Source: Bacteroidaceae bacterium
GTDB lineage: Bacteria; Bacteroidota; Bacteroidia; Bacteroidales; Bacteroidaceae
Reading direction: 5' to 3'
Assembly (NCBI GenBank): GCA_017551845.1
Contig: JAFZKR010000010.1
Span: 1-16,873 of the forward strand
Length of the DNA stretch: 16,873 nucleotides
The notes under the pieces were generated by a model, which worked only from the letters and a program-made list of their open reading frames with translations, ran no database searches and was not told where the DNA came from. A program made the position numbers and the translations under genes. The first letter of the stretch is position 1. Every line of letters starts with the position of its first letter. Shown piece by piece: positions 7,986-16,621 of the stretch.

Positions 7986-10343
7986 TTACTTGTTTAGTTT
8001 CTTCATCAGTGTCAATATATTATGGCCGTCAACACGTTCATAGTTGATATTGTCCATAATCTGACGTATCAGATGTATCCCCAGACCTCCGATGGAGCGG
8101 TCCTCGGCACTCAAAGTGATATCGACCTCGGCCTTTGCAGTCGGATCAAACGGAGTACCCATATCACTTATGATGATAAACATCTCAGTTTTATTGGCTT
8201 TGGCTTCAATTGTTATGTCACCCTTGGTACCGGCAGGGTATGCATAATTCATGACATTCACTACAGCCTCCTCAATGGCCAGATTGATCTGCATAGTTGT
8301 TGCCATATCAAATCCGTTGGCCTCACAAACCTCATCAATAAAGGTGTTGAGTCTTGGAACACGCTTTATGTCATTAATCAAAGTCAGGCTACGTTGGTAT
8401 GTTATATCGTCTTGATGCTTAGTGTATTGTACGGCAAGCATTGTAAGGTCGTCACTTTGGTCTGCCTCTCCTACAAACGTATGGACAGCATCAGTCATCT
8501 TATTTATGATAATGGTGGGAGAGTAATTATGTTCCTGCTGTAATTTGTGGGCCACATCAATGATGCGTGACATATCAAACAGTTTGTGATCAGTGTTCTC
8601 AGCCTCAGTGAGTCCGTCAGTATAAAGGAAAATGGTAGTGTCTGGGTCAACAAGGGTCTCCTGTCTGGTGTATTTCCATCCGGGCATCACTCCTACGGGC
8701 AAGTTTGAATCAACCGGCAGCAGTCCGGCTCCTGTATTACCTATCAGCAAAGGTGCATCATGTCCGGCATTGCAATAGTGCAGACGGCCAGACAAAAGAT
8801 CCAGTACGCCTATAAACAGCGTCACAAACATATTGGAGTCGTTATCCTGAGCCATAGCATCATTGATATTAGAGATTATCTTTTCAGGTGAAGCCTGGTG
8901 AGCCGATATTGTCCTGAACTGTGCCTTTGTCACAGCCATAACCAAGGCCGCCGGAACGCCCTTGCCTGATACATCGCCTATGGAGAAGAACAGTTTCTCA
9001 TCACGGATATAGAAATCAAACAGGTCACCGCCAACCTCTTTGGCCGGTGTCAGTCTTCCGTAAACATCTATGTCATCACGATCTGGATATGGAGGGAATA
9101 TCTTAGGCAGCATGGACATCTGAATATCACTGGCAATCTTCAGTTCACCTTCAATACGACCTTTCTGCTCATTGACTTGTTTAAGTTCCTCCATCTGCTT
9201 GACAAGTGACAGCTGCATATCACGGAATGAGTTACTCAACTGACCTATCTCATCATTACGGTGCAGCTCGGTAAGGTCCTCATCAAAACGTCCCGATGAA
9301 ATAGCCTCAGCCTGGTAAGCCAGTTCTTGAAGGGGTTCCATTTGTTTGGAAATAATTCCACTGAAAACCATCAGCATAAGTAACAAACCAATAATCACAA
9401 TTCCAATCATGATATTAATCAGATTGTAATATCCGTTGAATATATCACGTGCAGGACAGACAATGCCTACACTCCAGCCTGTGTCACCAAGAGGTTTGTA
9501 AAATACATAACAATCCTCATCTTCAATAATAAGCTGACGAACACCTTCCTCGCCAGCCTGCATAGCATGGCCAAGTCCGGTAATTGCTGTGTCAGGCTCA
9601 AGAAGAGTCTGAGTAAAAATAGTCTGATAGAACAGTTTTGCTGTGTCCGGGTGCACAAAGTACGTTCCACCCTTGCCTATCATAATACTATAGGAATTAG
9701 GATAGGGCTTTACTGATGATATGGTCTTTGACAACCATTCAAGTGAAAGGTCCACCGATATCGTTCCTATATAAGTATCCTGTCTGTCCTTGATGGGCTT
9801 GCAATATGAAATAATCATTTCCGGTGATGAAATGTCATCAGGGTTGTAATCGGAGAAGGGTTCAGTCCAGCACGGCTTATCCAACAACTTTGGTAGCTGA
9901 TACCAGTCCATGGAGAAATACTGGTAATGATCATTACCTTCTTGAGTTGTTCTTATTATGCCGTTCTGGTTTAAGGAATATGCAGAAAAATATAATCCTT
10001 TTTGACTGAAAAAGAATGGTTCAAATGATATAGAACATCCGTTCAGATTCGGATTGTTCTCAAGTATGCGATGACTGTAAACGAACATTGAATCAGGTGC
10101 ATCCAGATGCCTCGTTATCAGCCAATCCATATTGTCTGTGGCTACCTTGACTTCAGTAAGAATAGTGTTGACACGTTGTACTGTGTTGTCAAGAGTCTGC
10201 GAAGCATGGCTGATAGCCTCTAGCCTTACAGCCTTGCGGGATTCATTGAAAAAGACTCCCAGCGCAGCTATGAAAATAAGACCGGCAAACAATACAATCC
10301 ATACGCTGAGTCTGGTGGATAGTGATTTCTGCTTCTGTTTCAT
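7986..10343 (-). CDS. Membrane sensor: Cache-HAMP-PP2C (SpoIIE/RsbU) phosphatase fused to RsbW-like kinase domain
   Basis: The 785-residue protein has transmembrane segments at about 12-32 and 306-331, enclosing a periplasmic region (33-305) with the look of a dCache sensor. A HAMP linker (332-384), coiled coil (385-410), PP2C phosphatase domain (about 425-643) and GHKL ATPase domain (about 650-783) follow. PP2C metal sites are seen as GGD at 438-440, GDVSGKG at 456-462, YTDGLTEA at 574-581 and DD at 631-632. The ATPase has an N-box, EEAVVNVMNYAY at 691-702, plus DMGTPFDP at 727-734 and GGLGIHLIR at 752-760. One polypeptide could therefore both phosphorylate and dephosphorylate the STAS protein encoded two genes downstream, under control of a periplasmic signal. 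It starts 14 nt after the binding-protein gene, whose product is a candidate partner of the Cache domain. Confidence 0.92.
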   Translation of the reverse strand: MKQKQKSLSTRLSVWIVLFAGLIFIAALGVFFNESRKAVRLEAISHASQTLDNTVQRVNTILTEVKVATDNMDWLITRHLDAPDSMFVYSHRILENNPNLNGCSISFEPFFFSQKGLYFSAYSLNQNGIIRTTQEGNDHYQYFSMDWYQLPKLLDKPCWTEPFSDYNPDDISSPEMIISYCKPIKDRQDTYIGTISVDLSLEWLSKTISSVKPYPNSYSIMIGKGGTYFVHPDTAKLFYQTIFTQTLLEPDTAITGLGHAMQAGEEGVRQLIIEDEDCYVFYKPLGDTGWSVGIVCPARDIFNGYYNLINIMIGIVIIGLLLMLMVFSGIISKQMEPLQELAYQAEAISSGRFDEDLTELHRNDEIGQLSNSFRDMQLSLVKQMEELKQVNEQKGRIEGELKIASDIQMSMLPKIFPPYPDRDDIDVYGRLTPAKEVGGDLFDFYIRDEKLFFSIGDVSGKGVPAALVMAVTKAQFRTISAHQASPEKIISNINDAMAQDNDSNMFVTLFIGVLDLLSGRLHYCNAGHDAPLLIGNTGAGLLPVDSNLPVGVMPGWKYTRQETLVDPDTTIFLYTDGLTEAENTDHKLFDMSRIIDVAHKLQQEHNYSPTIIINKMTDAVHTFVGEADQSDDLTMLAVQYTKHQDDITYQRSLTLINDIKRVPRLNTFIDEVCEANGFDMATTMQINLAIEEAVVNVMNYAYPAGTKGDITIEAKANKTEMFIIISDMGTPFDPTAKAEVDITLSAEDRSIGGLGIHLIRQIMDNINYERVDGHNILTLMKKLNK

Positions 10344-10357
10344 AATTGCCCTGTTAT

Positions 10358-11299
10358 TTATTCATCTATCAGCTCCTGATAAGTCACATGGCGGTCAAGG
10401 GTGCCAATTTCGACCATAAGGTTACTTGCCTGTTCAACCATGTCAGGACGCAAACGGAACTCGTACTCTCCTGATTCACGATCTCTCAATAACCTGAGCA
10501 CCTCATCAAGCATTAGTTTTTGTAAAACCCTGTTTGTTGCTATGTGTTCCTTCTGAACATATTCCATTACAATATCAAGTGTCTCTTCAGGATTTTGAAT
10601 CGCCCATTCCCAACCTTTTCGGCTGGCATCAGCAAACTTCCTGGCCTGAATCTTATGCTTATCGTAATACTCTTTGGTCATATAGACACCATCTTCCTGA
10701 ATATTGTATCCATGATCACAGAATCTATAAACATTCTTGTCATTCAATTCAATACCAGTCTGAACAAGTTGGTAATACTCATTATAACTCATGGCTAGAG
10801 TGGCATCAATAGCACCCGAAATGAAGAGGTTTACGCTATTGGCAAAAGGTATCCAGTGGTATCCCAAATTCTCCTTAATACTCATGCCTATGGCTATCTG
10901 CCCGAAACCGGCATTCCAAATACCGACTTTGGCACCAGTCTGTTCAAGCGGGTCCATTCCCCGACGGGACACAATCACCATAGCATTGTTCATGGATGTC
11001 TGGAGTATATTCACAAGCGGTATTCCGTCATCAACTATTTCCATGGCCTGAGCAAGTTGTAGAGTTGTTGCATGGCTCTCATTGTTGCTTATCCGACTCA
11101 TGGCAGTCTGTGTGACAGAAGGATGAACTATCTCAACATCCAAACCGGCATCACTATAAAAACCCTTCTTATAAGCAACGTAATAACCTGCAAACTGAGC
11201 CTGTGCAGTCCATTGAGGAGTGAAAATCAATTTGTCCTGTGCTAAGATCTGAACAGAGAGAATACAGGACACTATACACAGAAAAAATCTATTATTCAT
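10358..11299 (-). CDS. NMT1/THI5-like periplasmic substrate-binding protein, no transporter nearby
   Basis: The 313-residue protein has a signal peptide (MNNRFFLC..., likely cut after A20) and a type II periplasmic-binding fold of the NMT1/THI5 (ThiY/SsuA-like) group. The family hallmark QWTAQAQFAGYYVA is at 29-42, followed by KKGFYSDAGLDVEIV. Relatives bind pyrimidines, sulfonates, riboflavin or similar small molecules for ABC import. Here neither a permease nor an ATPase gene is in the window; instead the next gene, 14 nt away, encodes a periplasmic-sensor phosphatase. The likely job is therefore ligand sensing for that sensor, although a transporter elsewhere in the genome is possible. It is the first gene of the cluster and has its own promoter. 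A lipobox-like IVSC at 9-12 is too close to the N terminus to be convincing. Confidence 0.87.
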   Translation of the reverse strand: MNNRFFLCIVSCILSVQILAQDKLIFTPQWTAQAQFAGYYVAYKKGFYSDAGLDVEIVHPSVTQTAMSRISNNESHATTLQLAQAMEIVDDGIPLVNILQTSMNNAMVIVSRRGMDPLEQTGAKVGIWNAGFGQIAIGMSIKENLGYHWIPFANSVNLFISGAIDATLAMSYNEYYQLVQTGIELNDKNVYRFCDHGYNIQEDGVYMTKEYYDKHKIQARKFADASRKGWEWAIQNPEETLDIVMEYVQKEHIATNRVLQKLMLDEVLRLLRDRESGEYEFRLRPDMVEQASNLMVEIGTLDRHVTYQELIDE

Positions 11300-11356
11300 A
11301 AGACATTATCAATGTTCTGTACAATTCAATAAGGCATTTCAATTCAATCTGTCTTT

Positions 11357-11387
11357 GCAAATCTACAAAAAAAAACTGTTTTACAAT
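11357..11387 (-). promoter_or_regulatory. Promoter of the sensor/alarmone cluster (-33 TTG and -7 TAGATTTG)
   Basis: The minus strand reads ATTG (11387-11384), 18 bp of spacer, then TAGATTTGC (11365-11357). This fits the Bacteroidetes consensus. The transcript would start near 11350, giving about 50 nt of leader before the binding-protein ATG. The -33 box overlaps the last codons of the upstream kinase gene. Confidence 0.6.
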
Positions 11388-12214
11388 ATTATGTCAAGTG
11401 CAGCACGCAATTCAGGCATGGGCCGCTGTGTATCCCGTTCTACGATCAACGTTTTTAGACCTGCATACGGACGAATCATCTCCTCAATTTCTTTGAGAGG
11501 CATATCTGAACCAAAATACTCCGATGCAAAACAATCCCAAAACCGCATTGCCAAATGCTTGGACATATGGAAAGTCTCTTTAATAAAATCCTCTTTACTG
11601 AGATAACAACACAAATAAACCATACCGACATCAAACAAATGGTTTCCCCAACAAAAATCACCCAAATCTATAAAATAACGTTCATCACCTGCAAATATGG
11701 CGTTGCTGAACTGTAGATCTCCATGAATAGCCGTATCCTCATCAGGCACATCGGCTATGAAACGAATAAGTTTATCCTTTTGAGTTTCAGTAAAGAAAGA
11801 ATTATCTTTGAGCAACCTGTAATATCGGTCTTTCACATTTTCAAACTGAGTCGTATCCACGTGTGTTGCATGAAGCCGTTTACACATAAGGGCAAATTCT
11901 GCGGCAAACTGTGCCACCTTTTCAGGCTCTTCGCCAGTAGCTCGCGAATATGATTTCTTGCCTTTAATGCGTTTAAAACGAATTCCGTAACGACCGTCTT
12001 CAGTCATCACTAATTCTCCCGGTTCAGGTGTAGGAATCCCCATATCATAGACCTTACGGGCAAGTTTGATCTCATCCATCGGCTGTTGAATCGCACCGGC
12101 ACGATAAAGTTTAAGAATAATAGAAGGGTCAGTCTTATGGTTATAACTCTCTCCGTTGGCACCTCCACCAAAAAGCACATAATCATCAAGATTTATTTTA
12201 ATGGCTATTTCCAT
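11381..12214 (-). CDS. APH-fold small-molecule kinase (TIGR02172-like), substrate unknown
   Basis: The 277-residue protein belongs to the aminoglycoside-phosphotransferase/choline-kinase fold. Motifs are a glycine-rich start FGGGANGESY at 15-24, ATP-binding Lys35 in ILKLY, the catalytic loop HGDLQFSN at 164-171 with D166 and N171, and the metal-binding FIDLGD at 181-186 with D183. It resembles the family I recall as TIGR02172, whose members have no known substrate. Nothing points to antibiotic resistance. It ends 81 bp before the binding-protein start, and the cluster promoter lies in that gap, so it is probably a separate unit. No clear promoter was found in front of it in the divergent region shared with ilvD. 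Confidence 0.85.
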   Translation of the reverse strand: MEIAIKINLDDYVLFGGGANGESYNHKTDPSIILKLYRAGAIQQPMDEIKLARKVYDMGIPTPEPGELVMTEDGRYGIRFKRIKGKKSYSRATGEEPEKVAQFAAEFALMCKRLHATHVDTTQFENVKDRYYRLLKDNSFFTETQKDKLIRFIADVPDEDTAIHGDLQFSNAIFAGDERYFIDLGDFCWGNHLFDVGMVYLCCYLSKEDFIKETFHMSKHLAMRFWDCFASEYFGSDMPLKEIEEMIRPYAGLKTLIVERDTQRPMPELRAALDIIL

Positions 12215-12304
12215 TGCTAAGACATATTATGTTTGACTGATGTAATTCAACCGCTAATATACGGTATAGCCTGAGTATTTCTAACATATTTTGCATAAAA
12301 ATGT

Positions 12305-12335
12305 TTTGCGCTACCTATTAAATAGGTAACTTTGC
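12305..12335 (+). promoter_or_regulatory. ilv operon promoter (-33 TTTG, -7 TAACTTTG)
   Basis: TTTG at 12305-12308, an 18-bp spacer and TAACTTTGC at 12327-12335 match the Bacteroidetes housekeeping promoter consensus well. The transcript would start near 12342, giving about 50 nt of leader before the ilvD ATG. I saw no leader peptide or attenuator hairpin in that short leader. Confidence 0.75.
12312..12328. promoter_or_regulatory. 17-bp palindromic operator candidate inside the ilv promoter
   Basis: TACCTATT and AATAGGTA are exact 8-bp inverted repeats around the single A at 12320. The site fills most of the -33/-7 spacer and covers the first two bases of the -7 box. A dimeric protein bound here would block RNA polymerase, so repression of the ilv operon is the simplest reading. 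The regulator is not identified. Confidence 0.5.
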
Positions 12336-12393
12336 ATTTCAATTACGCCAGACGGGGTGATTGTGAATATATATACAGGAAATATTGAATGAT

Positions 12394-14196
12394 ATGAGGA
12401 TTCCATTACGCAGTGACCAGTGTACCGTAGGACGCCGAATGGCAGGAGCCCGTGCTCTTTGGGTAGCCAACGGCATGAAAAAGGAGCAGCTGGGCAAGCC
12501 TATTATAGCAATTGCCAACTCATTCACACAGTTTGTTCCCGGTCATACCCATCTGCACGAGGCCGGCCAGATTGTCAAGGCTGAGATTGAACGCCTGGGC
12601 TGCTTTGCCGCCGAGTTCAATACAATAGCCGTTGATGACGGAATTGCCATGGGTCATGACGGAATGCTCTATTCACTCCCCTCACGCGACATCATAGCCG
12701 ACAGCGTAGAATACATGGTAAACGCCCACAAGGCCGATGCCCTGGTCTGCATAAGCAACTGCGACAAGATCACTCCGGGTATGCTTATGGCAGCCATGCG
12801 CCTGAACATCCCCACCGTATTCGTAAGCGGCGGTCCAATGGAGGCCGGTGAACTGGGCAACGCACATCTGGACCTGATTGATGCAATGATCAAATCGGCC
12901 GATGAGAGCGTATCGGATGCCGATGTCGAGGCAATTGAGCGTGCAGCCTGCCCGGGTTGCGGATGCTGCTCAGGTATGTTTACTGCAAACTCTATGAACT
13001 GCCTTACCGAGGCCTTGGGTATGTCACTGCCCGGCAACGGAACCATTCTGGCTACACACAAGAACCGCGTGCAACTGATGAAAGATGCCGCTGCTCTTGT
13101 GGTAAAGAACGCATTCAAGTACTATGAGGATGGCGATGAGAGTGTCCTGCCCCGCAGCATAGCAAAGAAAATCAACTTTGAGAACGCCATGAACCTGGAT
13201 ATAGCTATGGGTGGTTCAACAAATACAATACTGCACCTGCTGGCAGTAGCATACGAGGCTGGAGTTGATTTCAAGATGGACGATATTGACCGTCTGTCAA
13301 GAAACGTTCCGTGCTTGTGCAAGGTGGCTCCCAACACGCAGAAGTATCACGTTCAGGATGTAGGCCGTGCAGGTGGTGTGCTGAACATCCTGGCCGAACT
13401 TGCCAAGGGCGGACTGCTGCATACCGATGCCATGAGCGTAACAGGAATGACATACGGACAGCTAATTGATAAGTATAGCATAACCAAGGGCAGCATTGAC
13501 CCCGAGGCCAAGCGCATCTACTCAACCGCCCCCGCCCGCAAGTTCAGCACTGAGTTAGGCTCACAGGACTGCACATACAGCGAGCTTGACACCGACCGTG
13601 CTGAAGGTTGCATTCGTGATCTGCAACACGCCTATACCAAGGACGGCGGTCTGGCCATCCTTAAGGGTAACATCGCTGTTGACGGCTGCGTTGTAAAGAC
13701 TGCAGGCGTTGACGAGAGCATATGGAAGTTCTCAGGCCCCGCAAAGGTATTCGATTCACAGGAGGATGCCGTTGAGGGTATACTTGGAGGCAAGGTTGTT
13801 GCAGGTGACGTGGTTGTCATCACCCACGAGGGCCCCAAGGGAGGTCCCGGCATGCAGGAGATGCTCTACCCCACATCATACATCAAGTCACGCCACCTGG
13901 GTAAGGAGTGCGCCCTGATTACCGACGGCCGTTTCAGCGGCGGAACATCGGGTCTGAGCATCGGACACATATCACCCGAGGCTGCCAACGGCGGCGCCAT
14001 AGGCAAGGTCCTGGACGGTGACATAATTGACATAGACATACCCGCACGCAGCATAAACGTACGCTTGAGTGATGCCGAACTTGCAGCACGCCCCATGCGT
14101 CCGCTCACCCGCAAGCGTGTTGTGGCAAAGAGCCTCAAGGCTTACGCCAACATGGTAAGTTCTGCCGATAAGGGAGGCGTTAGAATTATTGAATGA
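12394..14196 (+). CDS. ilvD: Dihydroxy-acid dehydratase
   Basis: IlvD is the Fe-S and Mg2+ dependent enzyme that dehydrates 2,3-dihydroxy-isovalerate and 2,3-dihydroxy-3-methylvalerate to the 2-oxo acids for valine and isoleucine. Its 600 residues match the usual length. Key sites by comparison with E. coli IlvD are D81 (VDDGIAMGH), C123 and K125 in [11 protein letters not shown]192 in [17 protein letters not shown], and the [10 protein letters not shown] block at 511-520 with the catalytic serine region. I chose ATG 12394, which gives MRIPLRSDQ; an in-frame TTG at 12385, placed 4 nt after AGGA, would add three residues and cannot be excluded. It is the first gene of the operon and its stop overlaps the next start (ATGA). 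Confidence 0.97.
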   Translation: MRIPLRSDQCTVGRRMAGARALWVANGMKKEQLGKPIIAIANSFTQFVPGHTHLHEAGQIVKAEIERLGCFAAEFNTIAVDDGIAMGHDGMLYSLPSRDIIADSVEYMVNAHKADALVCISNCDKITPGMLMAAMRLNIPTVFVSGGPMEAGELGNAHLDLIDAMIKSADESVSDADVEAIERAACPGCGCCSGMFTANSMNCLTEALGMSLPGNGTILATHKNRVQLMKDAAALVVKNAFKYYEDGDESVLPRSIAKKINFENAMNLDIAMGGSTNTILHLLAVAYEAGVDFKMDDIDRLSRNVPCLCKVAPNTQKYHVQDVGRAGGVLNILAELAKGGLLHTDAMSVTGMTYGQLIDKYSITKGSIDPEAKRIYSTAPARKFSTELGSQDCTYSELDTDRAEGCIRDLQHAYTKDGGLAILKGNIAVDGCVVKTAGVDESIWKFSGPAKVFDSQEDAVEGILGGKVVAGDVVVITHEGPKGGPGMQEMLYPTSYIKSRHLGKECALITDGRFSGGTSGLSIGHISPEAANGGAIGKVLDGDIIDIDIPARSINVRLSDAELAARPMRPLTRKRVVAKSLKAYANMVSSADKGGVRIIE

Positions 14197-15893
14197 GTAT
14201 GACAGAAAAGATAACTGGAGCTGAGGCAATGCTCCGCGCATTGATTGCCGAGAAGGTTGACACAGTGTTTGCCTATCCCGGCGGCTCAATAATAAAGGTG
14301 TTTGATGCGCTTTACGGTCACCGTACTGACCTGCGTCAGATTCTGGTGCGCCACGAGCAAGGTGCCACCCATGCAGCACAGGGTTATGCACGCGTATCGG
14401 GCCGTACAGGTGTAGCAATTGTGACCAGCGGTCCTGGTGCTACAAACACCATTACAGGCATAAGTGACGCAATGCTTGACAGCACCCCCATAGTTGTGGT
14501 AGCAGGTCAGGTCGGTACTGATGCCCTGGGTACCGATGCTTTCCAGGAGATTGATCTGGTAGGTGTAACCCAACCTATCACCAAATGGAGTTATCAGATA
14601 CGCCGCGCCGAGGATATTGCCTGGGCAGTGGCACGCGCATTCTACATAGCAGGCTCAGGTCGTCCGGGTCCCGTAGTACTTGACTTTACCAAGACCGCGC
14701 AGATGCAGCAGATAGAGTTCAAGCCTGCCAAAATAGACTATGTACGCAGTTACATACCTGCACCTGATCCAATAGAGTCACAGATAAATGATGCAGTTGC
14801 CCTGATTAACAGCGCCAAGAAACCGCTTGTGCTTGTAGGTCACGGAGTTGAACTGGGAAATGCCGAGAAAGAACTTGCCGCTTTCCTTGAAAAAGGTAAC
14901 TTGCCTGCAGCACGCACGCTATTAGGACTTGCCGCACTGCCAAGCGACCACCCGCTCAATATGGGTATGCTGGGAATGCACGGCAACCTGGCTCCCAACG
15001 TCAAAACCAATGAGTGCGATGTTCTGATTGCCGTAGGTATGCGTTTTGACGACCGCGTAACCGGCACCTTGAACACATATGCCAAGCAGGCCAAGATTAT
15101 CCACCTGGACATAGACAAGTCTGAGTTCGGCAAGAACGTAAAGCCTGATGTTACAGTACTTGGTGACTGCCGCCAGACCTTAAAGCTCATAACCGATCGT
15201 ATATCCAAGGCCAGTCACAAGGAGTGGATTGAGAGTTTCAAGCCGCTGGACAAAGAGGAGTATGAAAAGGTTATAGATATTGCCGTCAATCCCAAGAATG
15301 GTCCGCTCAAGATGGGTGAGGTTGTTACTGAAGTAAGCAAACAGTCACCTGCAGATTCCGTTCTTGTAACTGATGTAGGCCTGAACCAGATGTTCGCATC
15401 ACGCTACTTCAAGTACCGCTCAGCGCGCAGCATAGTGACATCGGGCGGACTGGGAACAATGGGATTCTGCATGCCCGCAGCCATTGGTGCCACATTCGGA
15501 GCACCTGAGCGTATGGTATTTGCATTCAGCGGTGACGGCGGTTTCCAGATGAACATCCAGGAACTGGGTACCATAATGGAGAATCAGGCTCCCGTCAAGA
15601 TGATCCTGATGAACAACACCTATCTGGGTAACGTACGTCAGTGGCAACAGATGATGTTCCAGAGCCGATACTCATGCACCCACATGATGAATCCCGACTA
15701 CAGCAAGATTGCCGCAGCCTACGGAATCCCGTACATTCTGGTTACAGACCGCAGTCAACTCAAGGATGCCGTTAAGCAGATGATCAGTGCCAAGGGCCCG
15801 TTCATTCTTGAGGCAGCTGTTGAAGATGAGGAGAACGTTATGCCGATGATTCCGCCCGGCAGCTCGGTAGATAAGATGATATTTGAAATATAA
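14193..15893 (+). CDS. ilvB: Acetolactate synthase, large (catalytic) subunit
   Basis: This ThDP-, Mg2+- and FAD-dependent enzyme condenses two pyruvates to acetolactate, or pyruvate with 2-oxobutyrate to acetohydroxybutyrate, the first common step of branched-chain amino acid synthesis. Its 566 residues show the catalytic glutamate E55 in [18 protein letters not shown], the SGPGATN block at 79-85, the central FAD-binding domain, and the ThDP/Mg2+ motif from GDG at 447-449 to NN at 474-475. ATG 14193 overlaps the ilvD stop by 4 nt, indicating translational coupling. It works with the small subunit encoded downstream beyond a hairpin repeat. Confidence 0.97.
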   Translation: MSMTEKITGAEAMLRALIAEKVDTVFAYPGGSIIKVFDALYGHRTDLRQILVRHEQGATHAAQGYARVSGRTGVAIVTSGPGATNTITGISDAMLDSTPIVVVAGQVGTDALGTDAFQEIDLVGVTQPITKWSYQIRRAEDIAWAVARAFYIAGSGRPGPVVLDFTKTAQMQQIEFKPAKIDYVRSYIPAPDPIESQINDAVALINSAKKPLVLVGHGVELGNAEKELAAFLEKGNLPAARTLLGLAALPSDHPLNMGMLGMHGNLAPNVKTNECDVLIAVGMRFDDRVTGTLNTYAKQAKIIHLDIDKSEFGKNVKPDVTVLGDCRQTLKLITDRISKASHKEWIESFKPLDKEEYEKVIDIAVNPKNGPLKMGEVVTEVSKQSPADSVLVTDVGLNQMFASRYFKYRSARSIVTSGGLGTMGFCMPAAIGATFGAPERMVFAFSGDGGFQMNIQELGTIMENQAPVKMILMNNTYLGNVRQWQQMMFQSRYSCTHMMNPDYSKIAAAYGIPYILVTDRSQLKDAVKQMISAKGPFILEAAVEDEENVMPMIPPGSSVDKMIFEI

Positions 15894-15966
15894 CTTTGGC
15901 TTTGGCCTTGGCGTTGGCTACCATCCGGTGCGTAGCATTAAGCCAAAGCCAACGCCAACGCCAACG
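15894..15966 (+). repeat. Hexamer-built hairpin repeat between ilvB and ilvN (copy 1)
   Basis: The left arm (15894-15919) is a run of NTTGGC hexamers and the right arm (15941-15966) a run of GCCAAN hexamers. They pair at 22 of 26 positions, with all four mismatches falling on the variable sixth base, so the stem alternates 5 paired bases and one mismatch. The loop holds GCTACCATCCGGTGCGTAGC (15917-15936), itself closed by GCTAC/GTAGC. The same core returns in copy 2 at 16536. It starts directly after the ilvB stop. It may be an mRNA-stability or processing hairpin, or a REP-like dispersed element. Confidence 0.75.
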
Positions 15967-15975
15967 TAACTAGAA

Positions 15976-16533
15976 ATGGAGAATGAGAAAAAGTTATACA
16001 CACTGATAGTGCACTCAGAGAACATAGCCGGTATCCTGAATCAGGTTACTGCAGTGTTCACACGCCGCCAGGTAAACATTGAGAGCCTGAACGTATCGGC
16101 CTCATCAATACCGGGTGTGCACCGCTACACAATCACCGCTATGGCTGACCGCGAGACCATAGTAAAGATTGTGGACCAGATTGAAAAAAAGGTGGATGTG
16201 CTCCAGTGCCAGTTCTTTACTGATGATGAGATATTCATGCAGGAGGTGGCATTATATAAGGTGGTGACATCGGTTCTCACTGAGAACCCTGAGATGTCCA
16301 AGATCATACGCCGCTACGGTGCTAAACTGATTGAGGTAAACTCCACCTTCTCAGTTATTGAGAAGACCGGACGTACAGAGGATATCACAGCCTTGAACCG
16401 TGAGCTCTCCGCCCAGGGCGGCATGCTCCAATTTGTAAGTTCAGGCCGCGTGGCCATTACCCGCGCCCGCATTGAACATGTGAACGAGTATTTGGACAAG
16501 ATGGAAGCCCGTTACGGTCGAAAAAAACCGTGA
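15976..16533 (+). CDS. ilvN: Acetolactate synthase, small (regulatory) subunit
   Basis: This 185-residue protein binds the catalytic subunit, raises its activity and confers feedback inhibition by valine in relatives. The N-terminal ACT domain (about 6-80) starts LYTLIVHSENIAGILNQV and contains NIESLNVS at 34-41, typical of the family. The C-terminal ALS small-subunit domain (about 95-170) includes EVNSTFSVIEKTG. Length is close to that of the long form of the family. The start ATG lies 9 nt after the right arm of the hairpin repeat. No strong Shine-Dalgarno site is visible. Confidence 0.95.
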   Translation: MENEKKLYTLIVHSENIAGILNQVTAVFTRRQVNIESLNVSASSIPGVHRYTITAMADRETIVKIVDQIEKKVDVLQCQFFTDDEIFMQEVALYKVVTSVLTENPEMSKIIRRYGAKLIEVNSTFSVIEKTGRTEDITALNRELSAQGGMLQFVSSGRVAITRARIEHVNEYLDKMEARYGRKKP

Positions 16534-16535
16534 AT

Positions 16536-16621
16536 AACGTTGGCGTTGGCATTGGCTACCATCCGGTACGTAGCCTTTCGGCCCGCAGGGCCGCTAAAAA
16601 GCCAACGCCAAGGCCAAAGTT
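16536..16621 (+). repeat. Hexamer-built hairpin repeat between ilvN and ilvC (copy 2)
   Basis: Left arm 16536-16557 and right arm 16600-16621 pair at 19 of 22 positions; the three mismatches again fall on the variable base of the NTTGGC/GCCAAN hexamers. The core GCTACCATCCGGTACGTAGC at 16555-16574 differs from copy 1 at a single base and is closed here by GGCTAC/GTAGCC. An additional perfect hairpin, CGGCCC-GCA-GGGCCG at 16579-16593, is inserted between the core and the right arm. The element starts 2 nt after the ilvN stop. Confidence 0.75.

Noticed and set aside
8022..8543. Plus-strand 173-residue open frame
   Set aside because: Antisense to the phosphatase/kinase gene, whose motifs are intact in the other frame.
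11381..12214. Aminoglycoside resistance gene
   Set aside because: Only the general APH fold motifs are present; the sequence resembles an uncharacterised family and there is no mobile or resistance context.
12669..13118. Minus-strand 149-residue open frame
   Set aside because: Opposite the Fe-S cysteine region of ilvD; shadow of a highly conserved gene.
13972..14418. Minus-strand 148-residue open frame across the ilvD/ilvB junction
   Set aside because: Both strands cannot plausibly be coding here, and the ilvD and ilvB frames are unmistakable.
15894..15966. CRISPR array or simple minisatellite as explanation of the TTGGC hexamers
   Set aside because: The units are 6 bp without spacers and the two arms are inverted around a conserved core, so a hairpin element fits better.
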